Positions 36,816 through 46,784 are shown, numbered from the stretch's first letter. The stretch: DNA of 64,000 bases from Candidatus Avimonas caecicola (GCA_904419875.1 CAJFTG010000005.1:1-64000); one strand, 5' to 3'. Translations and numbers: made by a program. Notes: generated by a model from the letters alone, not told the origin.

Positions 36816-39050
36816 TCACCCCCTGTCCACAAGGAAGGATTCCGCCGCCAGCTCCACGCCGTCCACCGTGACCGCTTCCGGGCCGAAATTCACGGTGACC
36901 GCCGTGCCGTCGGCATAGGTGGTGCGGGTGACGTTCCGCGAAAGCCGCTCATGGTCGGCAATGGTCTGGTCCGCCACCGACTGCAGCAGCTCCGCGGCTT
37001 CGCGGTACTGCTCCGCGGCGGTGTCCAGCCAGTCGGTGTACCGGGCGCTGATGACGGTGTCGTAATCCGTTTCCTGCAGCTCGGTTTCATTGCGCGCAAG
37101 CCAGCGGTACTGCAGGCAGCTGCCGGTTTCGACCGCCTTGAGCAGCCCCTGCCGGGCGTCGCTGCGCTCGTTGAGCGAGCCGACGGACATCGGAACGATT
37201 CCGTGCAGCACAATTTGATAGAAGGGGATCTCCTCCGTCTCCATCAGGTAGCGGCTGGAATCGGTCGGCGCGGCGGTGATGAAGGACGCACTCTCCAGCG
37301 CATAGGCGCTGCCGCCGTCCACAAGGAGGCTTCCCGTTGCGCCGGCCAGGGCCGTCAGCGCCTCTTTCCAGATCTCCTCCGACCGGTCCCGCGGGATCGC
37401 CCGCTTGCCGAAATCGGAGTACAGGGTGTTCCCCAGGAAGGAGGTGGAAAGCCCGGCAATCCCGTAGCTGTCCGCGCTGCCCGCCAGCTTCTGCGCCAGC
37501 TCCGGCAGCTTCTGCGGAGTCAGCAGAAAGGTGGGGGACGAAACCTCCGCCTCTCCGGTGTTCAGTTCATAGTTGTACTGCATGGCGGGGTTTCTCTGCA
37601 CGGAGGAGGCGGCGTCGCTTTTTTTGTTGTAGCCCCAGGCGCTTTTCACCATCGTGTTGGTGTTGACGCTGAGATAAAGCGGTGTGTCCTGCTCCCGGCA
37701 GTAGGTGGCCAGCTCCTTCAGCCCGCTGCTGCCGCCCAGCCGCCCTTCCGGCTTCAGGGCGGTTTGCAGCGCCGCGCCGGTGCCGTCCTTGTTCCAATAG
37801 GTATAGTTCAGCAGCACCTGCTCCACTCCGGCGTCCTTCAGGGCGGCCAGAATCTGCTGCGCATCCTCATAGGTGGTCAGCGGGGCGACCCGCTTGACCG
37901 GAAAACCCCAGACGTACTGCTGCGTCATCACGCCGCCGAACAGCTCCACCACCAGCGGCGCGCTGCCGGCTTCGACGCGGGGCGTCAGCCCTCCTTCGTC
38001 CAGGAGATACTCCCGGTAAGCCTCGGCCATGCCGACGTAATCGGCGTCCTCCCCCGTCAGCAGCACGTATCGCACGGTCTGCCGGGGCAGCGCGGTGTGG
38101 GCGGATTCCACCATCCGCACCCGCTCGTTTTTCTTTTCCACCAGCACCAGGTCGGTGTCCCGATAGATGAATTCGGTATACACGTTGCTGTAGGAGCTGC
38201 GCTTCCCCTGCACCGCGGCGTTCAGGATCGCCCGGGAGGCCCCGGCGGTGATGATGCCGGCAAAGCCGGTGTCCCCATGCTTCATGCCGAACACGGGAAG
38301 CCGCACATTCTCTGTGACCGCCCCGGCCTCCAGCTGGGTGGTGGCCGCATCCCGGCCGTAAACATACTGGCTGTAATCCAGGGTGTACCCGTTGTTCCCC
38401 TGCAGCCCGATCAGGGCGCCGGAGCCGTCGGGGACCAGAATATACCCCTCCTCCTGCGCGCCGGCGGCGGAGAAATACGGGGCCACCGACACGCGCAGAA
38501 GCTGGTAGTTCTCCATGGTTTCCTCGATCTCTTCGGTGACCAGGGACAGCTCCACGCCGTCCTCCCTCAGCCGGACCTCCAGCGGGATCACGAAGCCCCG
38601 GCTCTCGAACCGGAAGTTGAAGCGGACGCCGCCGTCGATTTTCTGCACGGTAAAGGTGCCTTCCTCCACACAATGCTTCCGGCCGTTGAGGGTGTTGGTG
38701 TTCGCCAGCGAATCCGCATACGTGAGCTCGACCAGGGAGGCCATCCGCCGGCGGACGTCGCCGCTGGCGATCTCGTCCTCCTCGTAGGCGGGCGGCGTGC
38801 TGGTCCACACGCGGCCCCCGCCGTCCTCCACGGCGAACATGGCTTCCTTTTCATTGACGTACAGCGTCAGGTCCCCGGCCGCGGCGTAAACGGTATAGCC
38901 GTCCTGCAGCGCGGCCGGCTCCCGGGCCGGCTCCCCCGTCTGCGGGGTCGTCTCCTCCCCGCTCTCCGGCGCCGCCGACACGGCGAACGGAAGGAGAAGG
39001 ACGGCGGCCAGCAGGCCGGCCAGCAGGCGCTTGGTTCCTTTGGTGTTCAT
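36816..39050 (-). CDS. secreted DUF5696 family protein
   Basis: 744 residues. Signal peptide ending AVSAAP, then a long region matching, from memory, the DUF5696 family that accompanies sugar importers in Firmicutes. A beta-sandwich-like N-terminal half (for example GYILVPDGSGALIGLQ) is followed by a likely TIM-barrel half (for example GVEQVLLNYTYWNKDG and YGIAGLSTSFLGNTLYS). The barrel suggests a glycosidase-like enzyme, but no catalytic pair can be assigned. There is no lipobox or anchor, so it is secreted or loosely bound. ATG at 39050 with AAAGGAAGG upstream; it lies 22 bases after the Yip1 gene. Confidence 0.8.
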   Translation of the reverse strand: MNTKGTKRLLAGLLAAVLLLPFAVSAAPESGEETTPQTGEPAREPAALQDGYTVYAAAGDLTLYVNEKEAMFAVEDGGGRVWTSTPPAYEEDEIASGDVRRRMASLVELTYADSLANTNTLNGRKHCVEEGTFTVQKIDGGVRFNFRFESRGFVIPLEVRLREDGVELSLVTEEIEETMENYQLLRVSVAPYFSAAGAQEEGYILVPDGSGALIGLQGNNGYTLDYSQYVYGRDAATTQLEAGAVTENVRLPVFGMKHGDTGFAGIITAGASRAILNAAVQGKRSSYSNVYTEFIYRDTDLVLVEKKNERVRMVESAHTALPRQTVRYVLLTGEDADYVGMAEAYREYLLDEGGLTPRVEAGSAPLVVELFGGVMTQQYVWGFPVKRVAPLTTYEDAQQILAALKDAGVEQVLLNYTYWNKDGTGAALQTALKPEGRLGGSSGLKELATYCREQDTPLYLSVNTNTMVKSAWGYNKKSDAASSVQRNPAMQYNYELNTGEAEVSSPTFLLTPQKLPELAQKLAGSADSYGIAGLSTSFLGNTLYSDFGKRAIPRDRSEEIWKEALTALAGATGSLLVDGGSAYALESASFITAAPTDSSRYLMETEEIPFYQIVLHGIVPMSVGSLNERSDARQGLLKAVETGSCLQYRWLARNETELQETDYDTVISARYTDWLDTAAEQYREAAELLQSVADQTIADHERLSRNVTRTTYADGTAVTVNFGPEAVTVDGVELAAESFLVDRG

Positions 39051-39072
39051 CCGGGCGTTTCCTTCCTTTCGT

Positions 39073-41127
39073 CTATGTACGCAGCCTTATTTCGGATATC
39101 AGGGTGGCGATAAAGCCGACGAACTGGCTGAACACGCTGTACAGAATCGCCACGATTACCACCACGATCATCAGGGCCAGAAAGGTGATCAGCAGCGTGA
39201 CCAGCGTTTTGGACAGGGAATACTGATGCACCTCCCGGATGGCCATGAGCATCGCGAGGGCCGTCCACCCGTAGGCGATCCACTGGGCCATGCTGTAGAA
39301 GGCCGCTTCCTCCCCCGACAGCACGTTGCTGAGGATGACCACGAAGATCATCAGCAGAATATACGGCAGCAGCGCGTAGGCGCAGAAGGTCCAGATCTCC
39401 AGAAACCGCCCCTTGCCTTCCATGATTGTGGTCACCGCCCAGTTGCACAGGACAAAAGCGATAAACACGCCGATGGTGGAACAGACGGTAACCCACAGGT
39501 TGAACTGGTCGGTGCGATTGGTATTGAAGGGGAAGCCGGTCAGCTGCCGAATCAGGATCGACACGATCAGGAAGGCGAGCAGGATGCCGTTGGCCATCCA
39601 GAAGGAGCCGCTCCCTTCGCTTTTCATATCGGAGTAGCCCTCGATCGGATGGAACATGCAGTACACCGGGTATTTGCTCTTCGGCCGGCCGCCGCCGTAC
39701 ACCGCTTTTTTCTTTTTCCGCCCCGTCAGGACAATCGGCACCACGACGGCCGCCACAATCAGCACGATAAAGACAGGAAAATACCGCCGAAGAAAGGCGG
39801 CGCGGTATTCGGAAAAGGCGTCGCTGTACAAACTTCGGTCGTTCCCCCGCACGTAATACGCCATGGCGGTCTGATAATCGCCCAGGCCCTCGTACACCTT
39901 GCCCATTCCCAGGTTGGCCTGCTCGTAAGCATTGTCCAGGGAGAGGACCTGCCGCCAGGGCTCCATGGCGTCCGCATACCTGCCGTCGCGATAGAGCAGG
40001 GTCGCCTGCCGGATGCTCCGGGCAAAGACGGTCGGCCGGAACACGGTCAGCGAGCAGCGTTCACTGTCCAGCACCAGCAGCCTGTCCCCCAGGGCTTCCA
40101 CCGCGCAGGGGCTGGAGAAGGTGCCGGCCTGCGTCCCCGTTCCGGCAAAAGCGTACAGGGTCCCCCCGTCGGGGTCGTATTGGAACAGCCGGCCGCTCCC
40201 GCCGTCCAAAACGGTGATGAAGCCGTCCCCGTCCACCGCCAGGTCAACGAGCTGCACGTCGTCGGTATGGTCGCCGAAGGTGTTGTTGTCCAGCACGTTT
40301 CCCCCCATCGCGTTCAGCTTGCGGACCTGGCCGCTTTCCACCTCGTTGCCTCGGCGGATGGTGAAGATAAAGTCCTTTTCGTCGATGCAGAAGCTGACAA
40401 ACTCGACCGGCACCGTCCGGCTGAGCCCCTCCTGCTGCTGGTCTGTGAGCAGGTTCTTCCAAAAATAATCCATCAGCACCTCGAGGGTGACATCCACCTC
40501 TTCACTGCCGTAAAAGCCGAGGAAGCTGCCGTCCTTTTCAAATTGCAGGGCGCCGCTGGTGCTCCCGTCCGACAGGACGTAGAGAATGCCCCCGGAGTCC
40601 TCCTCCACCCGGATCGGCTGGAACTGAAAGTTGTCCGGAATGACCGGGGAATCCGGCCTTTCCAGCTTTTTCAGCTGCCGCCCCTCGGCGTCGAGGATAT
40701 AAACCGCCTGCCCTCCCCGGTCGGCCACCAGAATCCGGCCGTCCTCACACACGGACAAACCGGCCGCGCTCTGAAACTGCAGCGGACTGCCGTCCTCCGC
40801 CGTGGGCTGAATGACCCTGGCCGGGGCCAGCTCCTCGTCAAGCACCACAAAGCGGCTGTTTCCCGAATCCAGGATGTAAACCTCCCCGGCCGGCGATACG
40901 AACAGGTCCGCCGGAGCGGACAGCCCGTCCGTCCCCATGTCCGACCCGTACAGGACCGCTTCGGCCTGGTAGGGGGAAGCGGTGGGGACCGCCTCGTCCC
41001 GACTGTTATAGGTATAGGACCGGGAGGCGCCCTCCGCCGCTGCCGGCCAGACCGCCGCAAACAGCCCCGCCAGGCAGATTAGGCCGCGGCAGACCGCGCC
41101 GCGTATGGTTCGATACGTTTGTTTCAC
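39073..41127 (-). CDS. beta-propeller / TPR / Yip1-domain membrane protein
   Basis: 684 residues, GTG start at 41127 with AAGGAG upstream. A signal peptide leads to NHL-type propeller repeats (about 60-360; for example LFVSPAGEVYILDSGNSRFVVLD and LSVCEDGRILVADRGG). Two tetratricopeptide-like helices follow (about 370-430; YRDGRYADAMEPWRQVL), then a membrane helix, a basic segment, and a Yip1 domain with five or so helices (about 480-684). Such proteins commonly lie beside DUF5696 genes and sugar importers; a scaffolding or sensing role is inferred only. It is encoded between the DUF5696 protein and importer 1. Confidence 0.82.
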   Translation of the reverse strand: MKQTYRTIRGAVCRGLICLAGLFAAVWPAAAEGASRSYTYNSRDEAVPTASPYQAEAVLYGSDMGTDGLSAPADLFVSPAGEVYILDSGNSRFVVLDEELAPARVIQPTAEDGSPLQFQSAAGLSVCEDGRILVADRGGQAVYILDAEGRQLKKLERPDSPVIPDNFQFQPIRVEEDSGGILYVLSDGSTSGALQFEKDGSFLGFYGSEEVDVTLEVLMDYFWKNLLTDQQQEGLSRTVPVEFVSFCIDEKDFIFTIRRGNEVESGQVRKLNAMGGNVLDNNTFGDHTDDVQLVDLAVDGDGFITVLDGGSGRLFQYDPDGGTLYAFAGTGTQAGTFSSPCAVEALGDRLLVLDSERCSLTVFRPTVFARSIRQATLLYRDGRYADAMEPWRQVLSLDNAYEQANLGMGKVYEGLGDYQTAMAYYVRGNDRSLYSDAFSEYRAAFLRRYFPVFIVLIVAAVVVPIVLTGRKKKKAVYGGGRPKSKYPVYCMFHPIEGYSDMKSEGSGSFWMANGILLAFLIVSILIRQLTGFPFNTNRTDQFNLWVTVCSTIGVFIAFVLCNWAVTTIMEGKGRFLEIWTFCAYALLPYILLMIFVVILSNVLSGEEAAFYSMAQWIAYGWTALAMLMAIREVHQYSLSKTLVTLLITFLALMIVVVIVAILYSVFSQFVGFIATLISEIRLRT

Positions 41128-41151
41128 GCCCTGTTCTCCTTTCGGCGGGGT

Positions 41152-42009
41152 TTACTTCAGCCCGGAAGTGCTCATTGTCTGGATTACGCTTTTCTGGGAC
41201 AGGATGAAAATAAGAATCGGCGGAATCATCATGATCAGCGCCGCCGCGGAACTTACGCCCGCCCTGGCGATCCCCCCCGCGGTGATCTGCGACATAATCG
41301 CGGGCAGCACCTTGAGCTCCTCGCTGTAAATCAGCGAGCCTCCGGCGTTGTTCCACAAGCCCTGGAAGGAAAAGATCATCAGCGTCAGCCAGGCCGGCTT
41401 CACGTTGGGCATCACGATGCGCCAGTAAATCGTGACCTCCCGCGCCCCGTCGATCCGGGCGGCCTCCAGCATTTCCTCCGGCAGCGTCCCCATGAAGTTC
41501 ATCATCAGATACAGGCCGAGGGAGGACTGCAGCGCCGGCAGGATGAGGGCCCAATAGGTATCGATCATGTGCAGCTGCGCCATAACCACATACTGGGGCA
41601 GGTAGGTAACCGAGGAAGTGAACAGCAGGGACATGACCACGACCTTTTTGAGCCATTTATGGCCCGGAAAAGCGTGGCGGGAAAGCGGATAGGCCGCCAT
41701 GCTCGACAGCAGCAGATGCCCCAGGGTGCCCGCCGCGCTGATAAACACGCTGTTGAATATGTAGCGGGTCAGCGGCACCCAAAAGCTGTCCGCCATCTGG
41801 CTGAGCCCGATGAAATTGCTCAGCGTGGGATTGCGCACAAAAAAACGGGGTGGGAAAATGAGGATCTCGTTCATGGGTTTAAAGGCGGTGACAATCGCAT
41901 ACACAATCGGAAAAGCAAAGAAAACGCCGAAAACCAGCAGGAACAGGAAGACCATCACGTTGCCGAAAACCGATCGGCTGACATTGGGCTTGAAAAATCC
42001 GGCGGACAT
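41152..42009 (-). CDS. carbohydrate ABC transporter permease (MalG type), importer 1
   Basis: 285 residues; six membrane segments expected, with the EAA loop EEMLEAARIDGAREVTIYWRIVMPN at about 180-205. ATG at 42009 follows GAAGGAGGAACC. It pairs with the permease encoded 16 bases upstream and the large binding protein before it. It is one of the two inner-membrane subunits of a CUT1 importer lacking its own ATPase gene. Confidence 0.94.
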   Translation of the reverse strand: MSAGFFKPNVSRSVFGNVMVFLFLLVFGVFFAFPIVYAIVTAFKPMNEILIFPPRFFVRNPTLSNFIGLSQMADSFWVPLTRYIFNSVFISAAGTLGHLLLSSMAAYPLSRHAFPGHKWLKKVVVMSLLFTSSVTYLPQYVVMAQLHMIDTYWALILPALQSSLGLYLMMNFMGTLPEEMLEAARIDGAREVTIYWRIVMPNVKPAWLTLMIFSFQGLWNNAGGSLIYSEELKVLPAIMSQITAGGIARAGVSSAAALIMMIPPILIFILSQKSVIQTMSTSGLK

Positions 42010-42025
42010 GAGGGTTCCTCCTTCT

Positions 42026-42982
42026 TCAATCGGTGCTGAAGCGGCCGATCAGCCGCGAAATCACGGTGTTGGTCACCATCATCAGCGCAAACAGGAAAAC
42101 GGCCAGCGTTGTGGCGTAGCCCATCTCAAAGCGGGTGGTGCCCACATCCATGATATAGGTGATGATGGTGTCGGCGCTGTACTGGGTGGTGGGGAAGCCG
42201 GCCAGCATCTGGATGACCGTGCCCACGCCGAAGGAGGCGCCGATCTGCATGACCGCGCTGAACAGCAGCTGCGGCGCCATGGAGGGGATGGTGATGTAAA
42301 ACAGCTCCTGCCAGCGGTTGCGGATCCCGTCGATCGCGCCGGCCTCGAACAGGCTCCGATCCATCCCCTGAAAGCCGGCGACAAAGGTGAGGAAGCCGGT
42401 GCCCAGGCTCATCCAGAGCTGGACGACAATCAGCACCGTCATAATGGTGTTCTGATTAATCAGCCACTCCACCGGTTCCTGCAGGACCCCCGTCGACATC
42501 AGAACGCCGTTGATGACGCCGTAGGAATCGCTGCTGAACAGAAACGCCCAGATGAAATACACGTTGCCCGACAGAACCGGCATGTAAAACACCAGCGTGA
42601 GGAAGGTGCGCAGATACCGCCCGGTTTCATTGATGAGCCACGCGAACACAAAGGAGAGGAGGTAGCTCAGCGGCCCGGTCAGGAAGGCGAACACCAGCGT
42701 GTTTTTTAACACAGTGAAAAAGATCGAATCGTCCAGCAGCATCCGCTCGTAGTTCTGGAAGCCCACGAAGCGGGGCGTGGACAGCATGTTGAAGCTGGTA
42801 AAGCTCAGCCCGATGGACGCCAGGACAGGGATTACCGTCAGCAGCAGGAAAAGCAGCATAAACGGAGCGATCAGCAGATAGCTTTCCTTGTACTGCCCCA
42901 TCCGGTAAAGGAGTCCGCGTTTCTTCAGCGGGCGGCCGGGCGAACGGCTCGACGGCCTTTCTTTTGCAACGGTCGTTTTCAA
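42026..42982 (-). CDS. sugar ABC transporter permease (MalF type), importer 1
   Basis: 318 residues from a TTG start at 42982 (AAAGGA about 10 bases upstream; the in-frame alternatives are poor). YKESYLLIAPFMLLFLLLTVIPVL forms the first helix; the EAA loop reads FEAGAIDGIRNRWQELFYITIPSM at about 210-233. MalF-type partner of the gene at 41152. The N-terminal 30 residues are basic and cytoplasmic. Confidence 0.93.
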   Translation of the reverse strand: MKTTVAKERPSSRSPGRPLKKRGLLYRMGQYKESYLLIAPFMLLFLLLTVIPVLASIGLSFTSFNMLSTPRFVGFQNYERMLLDDSIFFTVLKNTLVFAFLTGPLSYLLSFVFAWLINETGRYLRTFLTLVFYMPVLSGNVYFIWAFLFSSDSYGVINGVLMSTGVLQEPVEWLINQNTIMTVLIVVQLWMSLGTGFLTFVAGFQGMDRSLFEAGAIDGIRNRWQELFYITIPSMAPQLLFSAVMQIGASFGVGTVIQMLAGFPTTQYSADTIITYIMDVGTTRFEMGYATTLAVFLFALMMVTNTVISRLIGRFSTD

Positions 42983-43000
42983 TGGCTGCGCATCCTTTCC

Positions 43001-45874
43001 TCAGTCGAGTCCCAGTTCATTGCGCTTGCGGGCGATCTCCCGGTTGATATTATCGTTCTCCCGCTCGAATTCCTCGCGGGCGTTTTTGCCGTCAAACAGC
43101 ACGGCGCGGAAGGCGTTGTCCAGGCACCGGGAAACGAAGTAGCTTCCGGGGATCTCCCGCAGCTCCTGCACCTGCTGCCGCTGCTCCTCCAGGGCCGTCA
43201 GCTCCTCCTCCGTCCAATCCAGATAGGAAAAGGCTTCGATATTCGCCGTGGCGTTGCGGCCCTCCGCCCCCATCACGTTCTCCACGTTGCTGCCATAGGT
43301 CTCCTGCGTGTCCGCCCGGGTCCACCAGTCGATGAAATCCCAGCAGGCCTCCTTGTCCCCGGCCGCCTCGAACATGACGACGGAAGACCCCGCGCCGCCG
43401 GTCGCCCGGTTGATGGAGCCGTCTTCCTGTTCCGTCCCCGGGATGGGCGCCATCCCCCATTTCCCCCGGATTTCCGGCGCGCCGGCGGTCAGCGCGTTAT
43501 ACTGATCGAAGCCGGCAATGGCGATCGGCATTTCGCCGTTGCGGAAGCGGGTATAGAAATCGTATACCAACTCAAAGCCGTACTGATCGTAGAAGGTGCA
43601 CCACTGATTGAAGGCGTTCATCGCCGCCTCGGTGTCCAGGGTGGTCCGGGTGGCGTCCTCCGAGTAGAAGTTTCCGCCGTTCTGCAGCAGGAGGACCGGG
43701 AACATATCCTTGGCGCCCAGGCCGTTGTCCACCGCCGTGGAGGCGGAAATCACACTGTAGGGCAGGCCGACCTGCATATGGTTTTTCTGCAGGCGCGGGA
43801 CGATCTGAAACAGCTCCTCCCAGGTCTGGGGCAGGGACAGGCCGAGCTGCTCCAGTATGTCGGTGCGGTAAAACATCATGAAGAAGGTCTGGGTATTGGG
43901 CAGCGCATAGATACCCCCGTTGTACTGATACGGCACCGTCGCCGTCTCGCTGAAGCGCTCCACCACCTCGTCGAAGGTGTCAAAGCCGCTCAGGTCGGCC
44001 AGCGCGCCGCGGCAGGCAAGGTTGACCGGCTGGCCGCGGGCAACGCCGATGGCCACATCCGGGCCGGTCCCGGCGAGCGTCGCTTCAATAAAGCCGGTCT
44101 GCACCAGACTGAGCTGGACGGATATGCCGGTTTCCGGGGTAAACCGATCGGTAAGCAGATCCTTGAGGATCTGCCCCTGATCCCGCCCGCTGTTGAACCA
44201 GACGGTGATGGAAGTGCCGGCGCCTTCCGTCCCGCCCATCGAGTTGTAATCCTGCGTGAAGGAAGCGATGAAGGCGCCGACCATGTGCTTGAGGCTGGCG
44301 AAAAAGCCCGCCCGGGCGGAGGGAAGCTCCGCATCCGCCGAATGGATCAGGATATAATCCAGCTCCAGCGGCTGCTCCATGTTGTCGTACACCCAGGAGG
44401 ACAGATAGCTGATGGTGTCCCGGTAATTGGACAGCCGCTGGGGGATGGAATCCGGGTCCTCCAGCATGCTGGACAGCTGGGTCACCGCCCTCCGCACCGT
44501 TTCGGACTGGGTGGACTTCTCGCCGTTGAGCCGGTCGAATTCGTCCGCCGCCGCGGCCAGGCGATCCCGCTCCTGCGTAAAGCAGTCGATCAAATCCGGG
44601 ATTTCTTCGTCCAGGTTGTAGTCGCGGTACTTGTCCGGCGTGGTGCCGGTAATCATCACGATTTCTATGTACATCTGGTTGAGCCGGTCGTTGGATTCCT
44701 CCACCGTGCGCAGCACATCGGCCCAGGGACCGACCGTGACCTGAAAGCGGATCTCGTTCTCCCCCGCCTGCAGGTACAGGGGGCAGGGGTCGCCGTTTTC
44801 ATCCACAATGGTTTTGTTGTTCCAGTTCACCCCATAGGGGAACCGGACGTTCTCATACGACGCGCTCGGGATCTCGCCGTTGACGTAAATCGAGCGGAAG
44901 GTGGACGCCCCGATCTGCAGGTTCTGCCGGTATTTCAGCGTCAGATAATACAGCCCTTCCTCCTCCACGGTAACGGTGTAGGAAATCCAGGCTCCCGGTT
45001 CGGACCAGTTGGACTGGCCGATCGTGTTCCTCCGGATTTTGGACACATGGTAAGGCTCGGTGGCCGGGCTGTTCCGGTCGTAGGTCGGGTAGATGGACTG
45101 GCTGGACTTGGCGGCGGGCGTCTCCGCCTGCAGCTTCTGGAGGTACCCCTCCGCCTCCGCGTAGCCCGCCTGCGCGTAAGCGTCCGCCGCTTCCTCGTCC
45201 GAGAGGACCTCCGCCGGCGCGCCCAGCTCAAGCCGGGCGATGTGGAGGGCTTCCCCCGTATTTTTCAGGGTGATCGTGTGCTCGCCCGCCGTCAGAAAAA
45301 AGCACAGGGGCTGGTCGGTGAAAAGCGTGAAATCCTGAAGAGCCACGGTATTCCAGTCAAGAATCTGCTCCTGATCGGGAATCCGGTCGTTCCCCACCGC
45401 ATCCTGACGGATTTCGGTGGCATCCTTCCACACGCGGGTCAGGGGCAGCGCCCGGCTTTCCTCAAAAGGCGCCTCTCCGTCCACCAGCAGGTCCACCGAC
45501 CCGTCCTTCCGGTTGTCTTCTTCCCCGACATAGGTAACCCGGATAATATACCGCGCGTCGGCGGGAACCGTCACCGTCCAGACGGCCTCCCCGTCCTCCT
45601 CCAGAAGGAGCGAGGAAGCCTCCCCGCGGTAGCCGTTTTCCGGCGTGCCGCCGTCCAGGGCCGCCCGGCCGGCCTCCAGGAGAATCGCCTCTCCAAAGGG
45701 AACGGAAACGGTTTGGTCATAATAGGAAAAATAGGCCGAACCCCCGCTGCCGGCCGCCGGTTCCGCCTGCGCCGGGAGGGCGGACCCCTCCGCCGAAGCC
45801 GGAACGGGAAGGGCGGCGCCGAACAGCGCCAGGGCCATCCACATGCTGATGATTCGTTTACGCCCGCCTGCCAA
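43001..45874 (-). CDS. large sugar-binding protein fused to carbohydrate-binding-like domains, importer 1
   Basis: 957 residues from a TTG at 45874 with GGCGGAG upstream, overlapping the araC-type gene by 17 bases; ATG 45910 and ATG 45844 are alternatives. The signal peptide ends PVPASAEG. Residues about 40-235 and 270-410 are two beta-sandwich-like domains (YIIRVTYVGEEDNRKDGSVD; WISYTVTVEEEGLYYLTLKY), then a helical linker, and from about 530 a family 1 solute-binding domain (ITVWFNSGRDQGQILKDLL). Ordinary binding proteins are about 430 residues. No lipobox Cys follows the signal peptide, so it is not lipid-anchored like the other two binding proteins here. Confidence 0.88.
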   Translation of the reverse strand: MAGGRKRIISMWMALALFGAALPVPASAEGSALPAQAEPAAGSGGSAYFSYYDQTVSVPFGEAILLEAGRAALDGGTPENGYRGEASSLLLEEDGEAVWTVTVPADARYIIRVTYVGEEDNRKDGSVDLLVDGEAPFEESRALPLTRVWKDATEIRQDAVGNDRIPDQEQILDWNTVALQDFTLFTDQPLCFFLTAGEHTITLKNTGEALHIARLELGAPAEVLSDEEAADAYAQAGYAEAEGYLQKLQAETPAAKSSQSIYPTYDRNSPATEPYHVSKIRRNTIGQSNWSEPGAWISYTVTVEEEGLYYLTLKYRQNLQIGASTFRSIYVNGEIPSASYENVRFPYGVNWNNKTIVDENGDPCPLYLQAGENEIRFQVTVGPWADVLRTVEESNDRLNQMYIEIVMITGTTPDKYRDYNLDEEIPDLIDCFTQERDRLAAAADEFDRLNGEKSTQSETVRRAVTQLSSMLEDPDSIPQRLSNYRDTISYLSSWVYDNMEQPLELDYILIHSADAELPSARAGFFASLKHMVGAFIASFTQDYNSMGGTEGAGTSITVWFNSGRDQGQILKDLLTDRFTPETGISVQLSLVQTGFIEATLAGTGPDVAIGVARGQPVNLACRGALADLSGFDTFDEVVERFSETATVPYQYNGGIYALPNTQTFFMMFYRTDILEQLGLSLPQTWEELFQIVPRLQKNHMQVGLPYSVISASTAVDNGLGAKDMFPVLLLQNGGNFYSEDATRTTLDTEAAMNAFNQWCTFYDQYGFELVYDFYTRFRNGEMPIAIAGFDQYNALTAGAPEIRGKWGMAPIPGTEQEDGSINRATGGAGSSVVMFEAAGDKEACWDFIDWWTRADTQETYGSNVENVMGAEGRNATANIEAFSYLDWTEEELTALEEQRQQVQELREIPGSYFVSRCLDNAFRAVLFDGKNAREEFERENDNINREIARKRNELGLD

Positions 45875-46784
45875 CCAGATCTCCGCCTTTCTTTTCTCTG
45901 TCGTACTCATACTGCTTCTGATACTCGGTCGGGGAACAGCCCATCACCTTCCGGAACACCTTGCTGAAGGATTGCGTGGATTCATAATTCAGGGACATGG
46001 CGATCTGCGAAATGGTGGATTTCTTGTACTTGAGCAGGTCCAGGCTGGCCTCCACCTTCTTCATGCTGACATAAGCCTGCAGGGTAATCCCCATCTTGTC
46101 CTTGAACATGTGGGAAAGATGGCTGTGACTGTAGCCGAGCGCCTCGGCAATTCCCTGAATGCTGGTGATGTCGTAAATATTGTTGTCGATGTAGCGGATG
46201 ACCGAATACACCGACTGGCCGATGACCTTCTTGCTTTTTTCCGGCAGAAACACCTCGGATTTCACCGAAATCAGCAGCCGGTAAACATGAACCAGAATCT
46301 GCTTTATGTAGCACTCCACCATCATCCGGTTATAGACCGGCTTGGAGTACATTTCATTGATGAGCATATAGATAATCATGCGGACCTCGCCGAGATCCCG
46401 CACCAGATAGGACGGCGGGCTGCAGAAGATTTCGGCCAGCGGCCTGTACTCCTCATCCAGCTCGTCGCTGAACTCGAAGCCCACATACGCAAAGCGAAGA
46501 TTCTGGTCGGGGTCGGCCACATACCGGTGGGTCTTCCCCTTGGGCACGATGTGGATATCCCCCTGCTGCACCGAAAGGGCCGTTCCGGCGCTGTAAAACA
46601 CGCCTTTGCCCGAGACAATGTAGCTGATTTCGTGACAGGCCTGCAAATGGGTTGGCATTTCATAGCCGGGTTCCGTGCTCATCTCCCCGATCTGCCAGAT
46701 TTTCACAAACCCCATTTGCTCCGGATGGTAAAAAAAGGTGTTTTCAAACTCAAACAGACGACCATCGTAACCGCTCTTCAGCAT
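45858..46784 (-). CDS. AraC-family transcription regulator
   Basis: 308 residues. An N-terminal cupin-like sensor domain (about 15-110; PTHLQACHEISYIVSGKG, GDIHIVPKGKTHRY) is followed by a C-terminal double helix-turn-helix (about 195-295; AEALGYSHSHLSHMFKDKMG and NYESTQSFSKVFRKVMG). It presumably activates the carbohydrate cluster when an imported sugar binds the cupin. ATG at 46784 follows GGAGAAGG. It lies between the compact DUF4838-like gene and the importer 1 binding protein. A candidate binding site is noted upstream of the cluster. Confidence 0.93.
   Translation of the reverse strand: MLKSGYDGRLFEFENTFFYHPEQMGFVKIWQIGEMSTEPGYEMPTHLQACHEISYIVSGKGVFYSAGTALSVQQGDIHIVPKGKTHRYVADPDQNLRFAYVGFEFSDELDEEYRPLAEIFCSPPSYLVRDLGEVRMIIYMLINEMYSKPVYNRMMVECYIKQILVHVYRLLISVKSEVFLPEKSKKVIGQSVYSVIRYIDNNIYDITSIQGIAEALGYSHSHLSHMFKDKMGITLQAYVSMKKVEASLDLLKYKKSTISQIAMSLNYESTQSFSKVFRKVMGCSPTEYQKQYEYDREKKGGDLVGRRA

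Noticed and set aside
36810..39113. A plus-strand frame of about 770 codons opposite the DUF5696 gene
   Set aside because: Antisense to a gene with signal peptide, good start site and conserved family features.
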